A DNA stretch of 24,282 bases, from assembly GCA_900539665.1 (NCBI GenBank), contig UQCV01000034.1, positions 1 through 24,282 on the forward strand, written 5' to 3'. How positions within the stretch are numbered: the first letter of the stretch is position 1; each line of letters begins with the position of its first letter. A program made the position numbers and the translations under genes. The stretch comes from an uncultured Succinivibrionaceae bacterium (GTDB lineage Bacteria; Pseudomonadota; Gammaproteobacteria; Enterobacterales; Succinivibrionaceae). Shown piece by piece: positions 5,770 to 14,427 of the stretch. Below the pieces are notes generated by a model. That model saw only the letters and a list, made by a program, of their open reading frames with translations, had not been told where the DNA came from and did not search any database.

Positions 5770-6768
5770 ATGACTATCAAAGTTGGTATTAACGGTTTTG
5801 GTCGTATCGGCCGTTTCGTTTTCCGTGCTTCTACTCTTCGTGACGACATCGAAGTTGTTGGTATTAACGATCTTTGCGATCCAGAATACCTTGCATACAT
5901 GCTTAAGTATGATTCAACCCACGGTGCTTTCCAGGGTGAAGTTTACGCTAAAGACGGTAACCTTATCGTTAATGGCAAGACTATCCGTGTAACTGCTGAA
6001 CGTGATCCTGCAAACCTCAAGTGGGGCGAAATCGGTGTTGACGTAGTTGCTGAAGCTACCGGTCTCTTCCTTACTGATGAAAAGGCTCGTAAGCACATCG
6101 AAGCTGGTGCTAAGAAAGTTGTAATGACTGGTCCATCTAAGGATGCTACCCCAATGTTCGTTATGGGTGTTAACGATGACACTTACGCTGGCCAGGATAT
6201 CGTTTCTAACGCTTCTTGCACCACTAACTGCCTCGCTCCACTCGCTAAGGTAATCGACCAGAAGTTTGGTATCGTTGAAGGTCTTATGACTACTGTTCAC
6301 TCTACTACCGCTACTCAGAAGACTGTAGACGGTCCTTCACTCAAGGATTGGAGAGGTGGTCGTGGTGCTGCTCAGAACATCATCCCTTCATCAACTGGTG
6401 CTGCTAAGGCTGTAGGTAAGGTTTATCCTAAGCTTAACGGTCTTCTTACCGGTATGTCTTTCCGTGTTCCTACTCCAGACGTTTCTGTAGTTGACCTTAC
6501 TTGTAAGCTCGCTAAGCCAGCTACCAAGGCTGATATCGATGCTGCTATCAAGGAAGCTTCTGAAGGCGCTATGAAGGGTATCCTCGGCTTCACTAGTGAT
6601 GCAGTTGTATCTTCTGACTTCCTCGGTGACACCCGTACCTCTATTTACGACTCAGCAGCTTCTATCTGCTTGACCGATACTTTCGTTAAGCTCGTATCTT
6701 GGTACGACAACGAAATCGGTTACTCTAACAAGGTTCTTGACCTTATCGCTACTATCATGAAGAAGTAA
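5770..6768 (+). CDS. gapA: Glyceraldehyde-3-phosphate dehydrogenase (NAD-dependent, type I)
   Basis: A 332-residue glycolytic dehydrogenase that converts glyceraldehyde 3-phosphate, NAD+ and phosphate to 1,3-bisphosphoglycerate in the cytoplasm. GINGFGRIGR at 7-16 is the Rossmann motif, Asp34 in INDLCD favours NAD over NADP, and SNASCTTNCLAPL (147-159) carries the catalytic Cys150, paired with His177 in TTVHSTT. The substrate loop GRGAAQNIIPSSTGAAKAVG and the C-terminal SWYDNEIGYS are both intact. Full length. The start is fixed by homology; only a weak TAGG (5757-5760) precedes it. Codon use is extremely biased (AAG, GGT, CGT, CTC/CTT), as expected for one of the most abundant proteins. Monocistronic: own promoter, own terminator. 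It heads the sugar-metabolism block. Confidence 0.98.
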   Translation: MTIKVGINGFGRIGRFVFRASTLRDDIEVVGINDLCDPEYLAYMLKYDSTHGAFQGEVYAKDGNLIVNGKTIRVTAERDPANLKWGEIGVDVVAEATGLFLTDEKARKHIEAGAKKVVMTGPSKDATPMFVMGVNDDTYAGQDIVSNASCTTNCLAPLAKVIDQKFGIVEGLMTTVHSTTATQKTVDGPSLKDWRGGRGAAQNIIPSSTGAAKAVGKVYPKLNGLLTGMSFRVPTPDVSVVDLTCKLAKPATKADIDAAIKEASEGAMKGILGFTSDAVVSSDFLGDTRTSIYDSAASICLTDTFVKLVSWYDNEIGYSNKVLDLIATIMKK

Positions 6769-6793
6769 TTCTTTTTGAATTAGAGTAATGAAG

Positions 6794-6818
6794 ACCCCGG
6801 CTCTTAGCCGGGGTTTTT
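6794..6818 (+). terminator. Strong rho-independent terminator after gapA
   Basis: ACCCCGGCT (6794-6802) and AGCCGGGGT (6806-6814) form a 9-bp GC-rich stem with a 3-base loop, followed by TTTTT. It begins 26 bases after the gapA stop. Confidence 0.95.
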
Positions 6819-6858
6819 GTTTATTGGGACTTAAAAAAATGGAGGATTATTGTATTTG

Positions 6859-6887
6859 ATATACTATATAAAATATATATAGTATAT
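6859..6887. promoter_or_regulatory. Long AT-only inverted repeat upstream of malQ
   Basis: ATATACTATATA (6859-6870) and its exact reverse complement (6876-6887) flank a 5-base spacer AAATA. It lies about 200 bases upstream of the malQ start. A 12-bp perfect dyad is longer than expected even in AT-rich DNA, so it may be an operator or a DNA-bending site. Function unknown. Confidence 0.5.
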
Positions 6888-7086
6888 TCATTAGAACAAC
6901 ATAATTCATTTGAGTGTAAGTTTTTGATATTTCTGTGAAGAATTAGAGGTAAATTTTGCGTATTAGGTAGAAAAACTTATTAAAAATGTAATTTTAACAC
7001 AAAATTTAGAGCAAAATTTTATTAAACTGATACAATGAATGAGGTTAAAAAACACAGTACTTAATAATCTAGTATGGAATGGTTTT

Positions 7087-9285
7087 ATGTCAGATTTAAT
7101 TGAGCAAATTGCAAAGGCGCGCGGAATCGCAAACGATTACGTTGATGCAAGTGGCAATAAAGTATTTATCTCTAGAGAAAATAAGATTGAATGCTTAAAG
7201 GCTATGGGATATTCAGTTGATAACGAACAGGAACTTGCTAAGCAGTATGCTTCTCAACAGGAAGCTTATTACAAAGCAGGTTGTGATCCAGTTGTCGTAA
7301 CCTTTGAAAATTCTCGGCTTGAAGTTTTCTTTAGACTTACTGAAGAAGAAGTTAAGACTGGTTCTCTTTCTTACACCATTACCCTTGAAGACGGTTCAAT
7401 GTCACAGGGTGAATTCTCCCTCGATATTGGTAGTAAGAGCGAAAGCTACAATGTCAATGGTATTGATTATGCTGTATACAAAGGTACTACTAGCTTAGCA
7501 CTTCCACTTGGCTACCATTCTATCAATATCAAGACTGCTGTTGGTCGTAGTATGAAGGACGTAAGCGTTATTTGCTGTCCACGTGCTTGCTACAAGCCTG
7601 ACTCTATTATCAAGGGTAAGAAGGTTTGGGGTCCTAGCGTTCAGCTCTACACTTTACGTAGTGAAAAGAACTGGGGTATTGGTGACTTCGGTGACCTCGC
7701 TGATTTAATCAAGTCATTAGCTGATAATGGCGCTGGTTTTGTTGGTGTAAACCCAATTCATGCGGCTTATCCGTCTGATCCAGAATCAGCAAGCCCATAC
7801 AGTCCATCTTCTCGTAGATGGCTTAACCTTGTATACATCAATGTAGAAAACGTTCCTGAATTTAAGAACTGTAAGGAAGCACTTGATTTAGTAAATTCTC
7901 CTGATTTTCAGGCTAAGCTTGCAGCATTACGTGAACGTGAATACGTTGATTACACTGGTGTTATGAAGCTTAAGATGGAAGTTTTGCAGATTATTTTTGA
8001 AAACTCTCGTGAAATTTTTGATAAACGTAGCCGTCGCGGTAAAGCGTTCAAGAACTTCTGTGAAGAAGGCGGTGAAGCTCTTAAGCAAATGGCAGTTTAC
8101 GATGCCATTATGTCAATCCTTAAGGAAGAAGAACGTGAATTCTGGGGTTGGCCAGTATGGCCTTCTGAATTACAGAAGTATGACAACGCGGCTGTTAAGG
8201 CATGGGTGGAACAGCATCCTGATGACGTTGAATTCTTCGAATACCTTCAGTTCTTGGCTGATGAACAGTTAGCAGCTGCTGATAAGGTTGCTAAAGACCG
8301 TGGTATGGCCGTTGGTATCTACCGTGACCTTGCTGTAGGCGTTTCTTGTGGTTCGGAAGAAATTTGGGCTAACGGTGACATTTACTGCGTTAAGGCTTCT
8401 ATAGGTGCTCCACCTGATCCGCTCGGGCCTTTAGGTCAGAACTGGGGTCTTCCACCATTGGACCCTACTAAGCTTATAGAAAGACAGTACCAGCCAATCA
8501 TCGATCTTTTTAGAGCAAATATGCGTCACTGCGGTTCTCTCCGTATCGACCATGCTATGTCATTACTTCGTTTATGGTGGGTTCCGCCTGCAGCTCCTGC
8601 TAAGCAGGGTGCTTACATATACTACCGTGTACACGATTTAGTTGGTATTTTGGCGCTCGAATCACACCGTAACAAGTGTCTCATCATTGGTGAAGACCTT
8701 GGTACCGTACCTGCTGAAATGAAGTCTATTCTTCGTGATGCTGGTATTCACTCATACAAGATCTTCTTCTGGGAAAAGGCTTCAGATGGTGGCTTTATTT
8801 CTCCGAAGGATTACGTAGAGCAGGCTATGAGTGCACTTTCTACTCACGATATGCCAACTATCGTTGGTTGGTGGGATCATAAGGACCTTGAACTTGGTAA
8901 GCAGCTCGGTCTTTACACTGATGAACAAGTTCGTGATATTGGTAATGCTCGTAAGGTTGACCAGCAGCGTATTCTTGATAGCTTGCATTGGCACGGTGTA
9001 ATTGGTGATGATATTACTCGTGATGTTAGCCAGTGCCCAATTTCTCAAGAGCTTATCGATGGTATGCAGATTCACATGTGCCTTGGTAACTGTGCTCTCT
9101 TTAGTACCCAGATTGAAGACTGGTTGTCAATGGATAAGCCAGTAAACGTTCCTGGTACTTCTAACGAATATCCAAACTGGCGTCGTAAGTTGTCTCGCAA
9201 CCTTAGTGATATTTTTAGCGACAAGCATGTAATCAGTCTTTTGAGAAAGATGACTGAAGCTCGTAGCAAGGTTAGTAAGCATTAA
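7087..9285 (+). CDS. malQ: 4-alpha-glucanotransferase (amylomaltase, GH77)
   Basis: A 732-residue cytoplasmic enzyme that moves 4-alpha-glucan segments between maltodextrins and releases glucose. GH77 motifs are all present: LYTLRSEKNWGIGDFGDL, SPYSPSSRRWLN, the nucleophile Asp488 in RIDHAM, acid/base Glu536 in GEDLGTVP and Asp588 in STHDMPT. The 48 and 52 residue spacings equal those of E. coli MalQ. The first 120 or so residues form the N-terminal extension common in proteobacterial MalQ. I start at the ATG at 7087 (MSDLIEQIAKARG), which matches the usual N-terminus; an in-frame ATG at 7039 overlaps a TACAAT (7031-7036) that may be the -10 element. The ribosome binding site is weak (TGGA). 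It is followed by its own terminator; malP is absent. It would supply glucans to glgB/glgX. Confidence 0.95.
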   Translation: MSDLIEQIAKARGIANDYVDASGNKVFISRENKIECLKAMGYSVDNEQELAKQYASQQEAYYKAGCDPVVVTFENSRLEVFFRLTEEEVKTGSLSYTITLEDGSMSQGEFSLDIGSKSESYNVNGIDYAVYKGTTSLALPLGYHSINIKTAVGRSMKDVSVICCPRACYKPDSIIKGKKVWGPSVQLYTLRSEKNWGIGDFGDLADLIKSLADNGAGFVGVNPIHAAYPSDPESASPYSPSSRRWLNLVYINVENVPEFKNCKEALDLVNSPDFQAKLAALREREYVDYTGVMKLKMEVLQIIFENSREIFDKRSRRGKAFKNFCEEGGEALKQMAVYDAIMSILKEEEREFWGWPVWPSELQKYDNAAVKAWVEQHPDDVEFFEYLQFLADEQLAAADKVAKDRGMAVGIYRDLAVGVSCGSEEIWANGDIYCVKASIGAPPDPLGPLGQNWGLPPLDPTKLIERQYQPIIDLFRANMRHCGSLRIDHAMSLLRLWWVPPAAPAKQGAYIYYRVHDLVGILALESHRNKCLIIGEDLGTVPAEMKSILRDAGIHSYKIFFWEKASDGGFISPKDYVEQAMSALSTHDMPTIVGWWDHKDLELGKQLGLYTDEQVRDIGNARKVDQQRILDSLHWHGVIGDDITRDVSQCPISQELIDGMQIHMCLGNCALFSTQIEDWLSMDKPVNVPGTSNEYPNWRRKLSRNLSDIFSDKHVISLLRKMTEARSKVSKH

Positions 9286-9310
9286 GAGAAAATAGACTAA
9301 AAATGTCTGT

Positions 9311-9347
9311 AAAAAGGCCTGTCACTGCAAGTGTACAGGCCTTTTTT
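9311..9347 (+). terminator. Rho-independent terminator after malQ
   Basis: AAAAAGGCCTGT (9311-9322) pairs perfectly with ACAGGCCTTTTT (9335-9346), with an inner CAC/GTG pairing in the loop, and is followed by a T-run. It starts 26 bases after the stop codon and would separate malQ from glgB. Confidence 0.95.
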
Positions 9348-9374
9348 GTGACCTGTAATATTATATTGTGGATA

Positions 9375-9388
9375 TGAAAACGCTTTTT
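9375..9388. promoter_or_regulatory. Candidate LacI-family operator at the glgB promoter
   Basis: TGAAAACGCTTTTT has the central CG and flanking A/T arms of LacI/GalR-family operators, and its first ten bases are identical to a site upstream of the sugar porter (15997-16010). It ends right before the -35 element of the glgB promoter, where a bound regulator would touch polymerase. Binding is inference. Confidence 0.45.
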
Positions 9389-9418
9389 TTTACAAAAGTT
9401 CTTTTAATCCTTTATCAT
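9389..9418 (+). promoter_or_regulatory. Candidate glgB-glgX promoter
   Basis: TTTACA (9389-9394, 5 of 6) and TATCAT (9413-9418, 5 of 6) are 18 bases apart. Transcription would start near 9425, about 135 bases before glgB. A second TATAAAAT at 9506-9513 has no matching -35 element. Confidence 0.5.
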
Positions 9419-9464
9419 GAAAGAGTTTTTGTTTATAAGGCGGTCTGAATTCTTCGAGACTTTT

Positions 9465-9495
9465 ACTAGAAGTACCTTGTACTAGAAGTACCTTG
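9465..9495. repeat. 16-bp tandem duplication in the glgB leader
   Basis: ACTAGAAGTACCTTGT (9465-9480) is immediately followed by the same 15 bases and a final C. The near-identity suggests a recent duplication within the untranslated leader of glgB. Confidence 0.85.
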
Positions 9496-9560
9496 CAGAA
9501 AAACGTATAAAATTACTGCCGACTGCAACAGATTAGCAAACGATTAAGGGATATATAAAG

Positions 9561-11744
9561 ATGCTTATTGAAAAGTTGAATAATGCAATGCTTGCCAATC
9601 CTTTTGAAACCCTTGGGCTTCAAAAGGTAGAAGGCAAAAAGGGGCTAGTACTTACTGCTTGGCTCCCTGGTGCACTTAGCGTAAAAGTTAAGAGCCTTAA
9701 TGGTAAAAAGCAATTAGCAGATATGAAGGTGGTAGACCAGGAAGGTCTATTCGAATGCGAGTTCCCGGAAGCAGAAAAGGAATTTCATTACTCATTTGAG
9801 GTAACTTACCAGGATTCAACTATCAATGTAATTGATCCATACCAGTTCAGAGAAGAAGCATTTTTCGGTCTCTCTACTATGAACCTTGACGTAAGCAATT
9901 ACTACAAGACCATGGGGGCACAGTTAATTGAACTCAACATTGAAGGTCAAGTAATTAAAGGGGTTCGCTTCGTAGTTTATGCACCAAGCGCTAGCAATGT
10001 CAGCGTAATTGGTGACTTCAACTTCTGGGATGGCCGTCGTTTCCCTATGGCACGTAGCATGATGGGTGATTGGGTGCTTTTTGTGCCTAACATCGGTGAA
10101 GGCGAACGCTATAAGTATGAACTTAAGGACCCTATGGGTAACCGTTTACCACATAAGGCTGACCCTGTTGGTTTCTATGCTGAACAGTATCCATCTTTTG
10201 CTTCTGTTGTTTATGACCAAACTCGTTTTAAGTGGAATGACGCTGAATGGATTAAGAGCCAAGCAAATGATAAGCTTAAGCAACCAATGACCATTTACGA
10301 ACTTCATTTCGGTTCATGGAAGCGTCATGAAGATGGTACTAGCCTTACTTATCGTGAAATGGCTGCCGAACTCATTCCATACGTTAAGGAAATGGGTTAT
10401 ACCCACATTGAACTCCTCCCAATTATGGAATTCCCATTCACTGGTTCTTGGGGTTACCAGCCTGTAGGTCTTTTTGCGCCTACAAGCCGTTACGGTTCTG
10501 CTGATGACTTTAAGTTCTTCGTTGATGAATGCCATAAGGCTGGCATTGGGGTAATTCTTGACTGGGTTCCAGCTCACTTCCCATCAGATTCTCATGGTTT
10601 AGCTCGTTTCGACGGTACTCCACTTTACGAATACGAAGATCCACGTCGTGGGTGGCACCCTGATTGGAACTCTTACATCTATGACTTTGGTCGTGACACT
10701 GTAAGAAGATTCTTAGTTGCTAGTGCTTTGTTCTGGCTTGACCTTTACCACATCGATGGTTTACGTGTTGACGCCGTAGCTTCAATGCTTTACTGGGATT
10801 ACTCACGTAAGCAGGGTGAATGGATTCCAAATGTAGACGGTGGTAACCACAACTACGAAGCTATCAGCCTCTTAAAGTGGGTTAACGAAGAAGTTTACAA
10901 GAAGTATCCTCACTGCATGACCATTGCTGAAGAATCAACTGCTTTCCCTGGCGTTTCTCGCCCAACTTATGCTGGCGGTTTAGGCTTTGGCTTTAAGTGG
11001 AACATGGGTTGGATGCACGATACCCTCGAATACATGAAGAAGGATCCGATATACCGTAAGTATCATCACAGCGAAATGACTTTCTCTATGATTTACGCTT
11101 ATGATGAAAACTTCATCCTCTCTATTTCTCACGACGAAGTAGTGCATGGCAAGCTTTCAATGCTTTACAAGATGCCAGGTGACGAATGGCAGCAAGCTGC
11201 TAACCTTCGTGCTTACATGGGTTACATGTATGCGCACCCAGGTAAGAAGCTCAACTTCATGGGTACTGAATTCGCGCAAAGCGCTGAATGGAACCATGAT
11301 AGCCAGCTTCAGTGGTGGTTGCTCCAGTTCGATAAACACCAGGGGCAGAAGCGTTTGATCCATGATTTAAATAAACTTTATGTTTCCGAACCTGCGTTAT
11401 ATAATGCAGATTATGATAAGCGCGGCTTTACATGGCTTGACCATAGCGATTATCAAAACAGCATCTTTGCGATGATGCGTAGTGACGAAACCGGCGATAA
11501 TCACGTTATAGTTGTAAGTAATTTTACTCCGGCTACTCACGAAGGCTATCGCCTGGGTGTGCCTGTACCTGGTACCTATGAAGTTGTGCTCAATACAGAC
11601 AGCAAGTACTATTGGGGTAGCGACTATGACGTAGGTGGTTTGACCTTTAAGGCTAGCAATGTTTCATGGCACGGTCAGTATCACTCAATCGTTATTAATT
11701 TGCCACCGCTTGCAACTCTGTTCATTAAGCGCATCGGAGATTAA
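9561..11744 (+). CDS. glgB: 1,4-alpha-glucan branching enzyme (GH13)
   Basis: A 727-residue cytoplasmic enzyme that makes alpha-1,6 branches in glycogen. The long bacterial form is seen: an N-terminal N1 domain (about 1-115), a CBM48 domain (FVVYAPSASNVSVIGDFNFWDG near 145), and the GH13 barrel from about residue 240. The four GH13 regions are DWVPAHFP, GLRVDAVASML with nucleophile Asp404, IAEEST with acid/base Glu457, and SISHDEVVH with Asp525. Each residue number is one less than in E. coli GlgB, so the alignment is practically colinear. The ATG at 9561 has AAGGG at 9546-9550. Nine bases separate its stop from glgX, so the two genes are co-transcribed. Codon use is strongly biased, suggesting high expression and active glycogen storage. 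Confidence 0.97.
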   Translation: MLIEKLNNAMLANPFETLGLQKVEGKKGLVLTAWLPGALSVKVKSLNGKKQLADMKVVDQEGLFECEFPEAEKEFHYSFEVTYQDSTINVIDPYQFREEAFFGLSTMNLDVSNYYKTMGAQLIELNIEGQVIKGVRFVVYAPSASNVSVIGDFNFWDGRRFPMARSMMGDWVLFVPNIGEGERYKYELKDPMGNRLPHKADPVGFYAEQYPSFASVVYDQTRFKWNDAEWIKSQANDKLKQPMTIYELHFGSWKRHEDGTSLTYREMAAELIPYVKEMGYTHIELLPIMEFPFTGSWGYQPVGLFAPTSRYGSADDFKFFVDECHKAGIGVILDWVPAHFPSDSHGLARFDGTPLYEYEDPRRGWHPDWNSYIYDFGRDTVRRFLVASALFWLDLYHIDGLRVDAVASMLYWDYSRKQGEWIPNVDGGNHNYEAISLLKWVNEEVYKKYPHCMTIAEESTAFPGVSRPTYAGGLGFGFKWNMGWMHDTLEYMKKDPIYRKYHHSEMTFSMIYAYDENFILSISHDEVVHGKLSMLYKMPGDEWQQAANLRAYMGYMYAHPGKKLNFMGTEFAQSAEWNHDSQLQWWLLQFDKHQGQKRLIHDLNKLYVSEPALYNADYDKRGFTWLDHSDYQNSIFAMMRSDETGDNHVIVVSNFTPATHEGYRLGVPVPGTYEVVLNTDSKYYWGSDYDVGGLTFKASNVSWHGQYHSIVINLPPLATLFIKRIGD

Positions 11745-11753
11745 TGATAGATT

Positions 11754-14144
11754 ATGAGCAATGATTCATTCATGCTCAAATCAGGTAAAGAGGCCCCACT
11801 TGGGGCCTCTTTAGTTGATGGGGGCTGTAATTTTAGTGTTTGGGCGCCGGAAGCTTCATCTGTTACTGTTGTTTTATATGCTCAAGATGAAACCGAGCTC
11901 TCCAGAGTTACTCTAGTTGAAAAAAACGAAGGTATCTGGTTTGGGATGATTACCGGGGTTAAAGCCGGGCAATTGTATGCTTACAGCGTTGATGGGGAAA
12001 ATAACCCAGCGGCGGGGACTTCTTTTGATGCAACTAAGTTATTAATTGATCCTTATGCCAAAGCTCTTAACCGGCCGATGATTTGGAATTATGACAACTA
12101 TTTGCATGATTCAAATAAATTTATCGCCAAGTCTGTAGTCGTAGACGAAGCTTTTGATTGGCAAGGGGTAGCTAAACCTGGTCTTACAAGAGATCGAACC
12201 ATCCTTTACGAAACTCACGTCAAGGGGTTTACCAAACTTAATTCAGAAGTGCCGGAAGAATTACGTGGCACCTATTTAGGGTTATGTCAGCCTGAGGTCA
12301 TTAAGTACCTTAAAGACCTTGGGGTAACAGCCGTGCAGTTAATGCCTATTTACGCTAAGATGAGCGAATCTAGACTAACTGAAATGGGGCTCTCAAACTA
12401 TTGGGGCTATAATCCTATTTGCTTTATGTGTCCAGAACCATCTTATGCCTATAAAGATAGCGTAGTTGAATTTAAAACTATGGTGCGTGAATTGCATCGT
12501 GCGGGCATTGCGGTGATTCTTGACGTAGTCTATAACCATACCGCTGAAGGTGGGTATGGTGGGCCTAACGTTTCATTCCGCGGGTTTGATAGCCGTAACT
12601 ATTATGTTTACGAACAAAACCAAGACAAATCACCTAACTACTTAGCAACTACTAATGTCACCGGGTGTGGTAATAGTTTTAATACCTCATCTGAGGTGGG
12701 TTTAAGGTTAGTTCTTGATTCTTTACGTTATTGGTTAACTGAAATGCAAGTTGACGGTTTCCGTTTTGACTTGGCAGTTACTGTAGCGCGTGAAACTAAT
12801 AACTACGTCTTTAATTCATTTGAAAAGCATGGGGCTTTCTTTAAGTCTTGTGCTCAGGACCCAATTATCAATAAGGCAATCTTAATTGGTGAACCTTGGG
12901 ATATTGGTGGCTTTGGGTATCGCGTAGGGCAGTTCCCAGCGCAGTGGAGTGAACAAAACGATCGTTACCGTGATACTGTCCGTTCATTCTGGCGCGGCGA
13001 CCAAGGTTGTATGGGGGATTTTGCGACTAGACTTTTAGGGTCTCGTGATATCTACCCTAAAAACTTACGCTCTATAAACTCTTCCGTAAATTTTGTGAGC
13101 TACCATGACGGCTTCACGCTTGAAGACTTAGTAAGCTATAACAATAGACACAATGAAGCTAATGGCGAAGATAACCGTGATGGGCATGGAAATAACATTT
13201 CATGTAACTACGGGGAAGAAGGTCCAACTAAGAACCCTAAGATCCTCAAAAAACGTGCTCAGGTGAAGCGTAATATGCTTGCGACTGTAATGCTGTCGCA
13301 AGGGATTCCGCATATTGTCGCTGGGGATGAAATTTGTCGTACCCAAAAGGGTAATAACAATGCTTATTGCCAAGATAATGAATTAAGTTGGGTGGACTGG
13401 CATTTATCTGCAGAAAAACTTAGCTTATACCGCTTTGTCAGCCGTTTGATTGACATTCGTTTAAGCTCTAAGGTATTTACTGACTTAAGATTATCTGACG
13501 ATAGATACAGACTTACCGATGGCATTGAACATCAAGTAAATTGGTATCATCCAAACGGTCAGCCGTTGTCAGAAGAGGATTGGCATTCACCGGTTTCTCA
13601 AGTCTTTATGCTCGATATTGGCGATTATGGAGATAATGGGGAACGTTGGCTTATGTTCTTTAATGCTAGTGCTTACGACATTTGCTTCCACATGCCAGAA
13701 GCGGCTCCCGGGATGGCTTGGAGTGCAGTTTTAGACACTGTGGAACCAGATGGTTGCCCACGTCGTTTTGGTAACGCCTCAGGCTTAACTCCTGTGTGTT
13801 CAGCGTCTTGCGTGAAATTAATCAAACAAGTTCCACAAAGCGAATTGCCAGCTGGCTGTGGTTTACATACAGAGCATGCAACTGCTATGTTTGAAGCTCG
13901 TCAGCAAGCTATGGTTGAAGCTCAAGCTGAAAACAATAGTCGCATGGTTCATGGCTTTGGTACTAATCTTGGTATTAGACCTCGTAAGATTAAATCAGGG
14001 CGTGACAAGTGGGGCGATTTTGATACCTTTACTTCCTTCTCCAAAGAAACAGTGAAGTCATACCATCACATTTATAATAGTGTGGAAGTTGAACTTAGCC
14101 CGCTTCATCAAGGTGATGATAAAGATAAAAATAAAAAGAGCTAA
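11754..14144 (+). CDS. glgX: Glycogen debranching enzyme GlgX (GH13_11)
   Basis: A 796-residue isoamylase-type enzyme that removes alpha-1,6 branches from limit glycogen. A CBM48 domain is seen first (CNFSVWAPEASSVTVVLY), then ETHVKGFTKLNSEVP, DVVYNHTAEG (region I), GFRFDLAV with nucleophile Asp339, IGEPWDIGGFGYRVGQFP with Glu380, and YHDGFTLEDLVSYNNRHNEANGEDNRDG with Asp452. The Glu-Asp spacing of 72 equals E. coli GlgX. It is about 140 residues longer than E. coli GlgX; roughly the last 90 are a charged, helical extension of unknown role. The ATG at 11754 has GGAGA (11736-11740) inside the end of glgB, implying translational coupling. Codon use (GGG, TTA, AAA) is much less biased than in glgB. 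Confidence 0.94.
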   Translation: MSNDSFMLKSGKEAPLGASLVDGGCNFSVWAPEASSVTVVLYAQDETELSRVTLVEKNEGIWFGMITGVKAGQLYAYSVDGENNPAAGTSFDATKLLIDPYAKALNRPMIWNYDNYLHDSNKFIAKSVVVDEAFDWQGVAKPGLTRDRTILYETHVKGFTKLNSEVPEELRGTYLGLCQPEVIKYLKDLGVTAVQLMPIYAKMSESRLTEMGLSNYWGYNPICFMCPEPSYAYKDSVVEFKTMVRELHRAGIAVILDVVYNHTAEGGYGGPNVSFRGFDSRNYYVYEQNQDKSPNYLATTNVTGCGNSFNTSSEVGLRLVLDSLRYWLTEMQVDGFRFDLAVTVARETNNYVFNSFEKHGAFFKSCAQDPIINKAILIGEPWDIGGFGYRVGQFPAQWSEQNDRYRDTVRSFWRGDQGCMGDFATRLLGSRDIYPKNLRSINSSVNFVSYHDGFTLEDLVSYNNRHNEANGEDNRDGHGNNISCNYGEEGPTKNPKILKKRAQVKRNMLATVMLSQGIPHIVAGDEICRTQKGNNNAYCQDNELSWVDWHLSAEKLSLYRFVSRLIDIRLSSKVFTDLRLSDDRYRLTDGIEHQVNWYHPNGQPLSEEDWHSPVSQVFMLDIGDYGDNGERWLMFFNASAYDICFHMPEAAPGMAWSAVLDTVEPDGCPRRFGNASGLTPVCSASCVKLIKQVPQSELPAGCGLHTEHATAMFEARQQAMVEAQAENNSRMVHGFGTNLGIRPRKIKSGRDKWGDFDTFTSFSKETVKSYHHIYNSVEVELSPLHQGDDKDKNKKS

Positions 14145-14207
14145 CTTAAGCGTTAGGGCTCAAAGGTCCGCTAAGACTTAAATAAGTCGTGGTGAAACCT
14201 ATGATAT

Positions 14208-14234
14208 AAAGCTCAGCTTCGGCTGAGCTTTTTT
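14208..14234 (+). terminator. Rho-independent terminator after glgX
   Basis: AAAGCTCAGC, a TTCG tetraloop and GCTGAGCTTT form a perfect stem followed by a T-run, about 64 bases after the glgX stop. Confidence 0.95.
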
Positions 14235-14340
14235 CTGTTTAGAAACGGTGAAATAGGGGGCAAAGAAGGTGGGGTTTTCATGCATCTTGGCTTAACTTGT
14301 TGGGTTTTACATCTTTCTTTGTCGCCATCTCCTTGCAAGC

Positions 14341-14370
14341 ATAAAAGAAGGGACAGCTAAGCTGTCCCTT
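14341..14370 (-). terminator. Rho-independent terminator of the sugar porter gene
   Basis: On the minus strand AAGGGACAGC, loop TTA and GCTGTCCCTT form a 10-bp stem followed by CTTTTAT. It lies 58 bases after the porter stop and faces the glgX terminator, separating two convergent units. Confidence 0.85.
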
Positions 14371-14427
14371 AAATGTTTTCTTTCTAATTTAACTTGTGCT
14401 ATTTAAGGTGAGCGAGGCCTTAAATTA

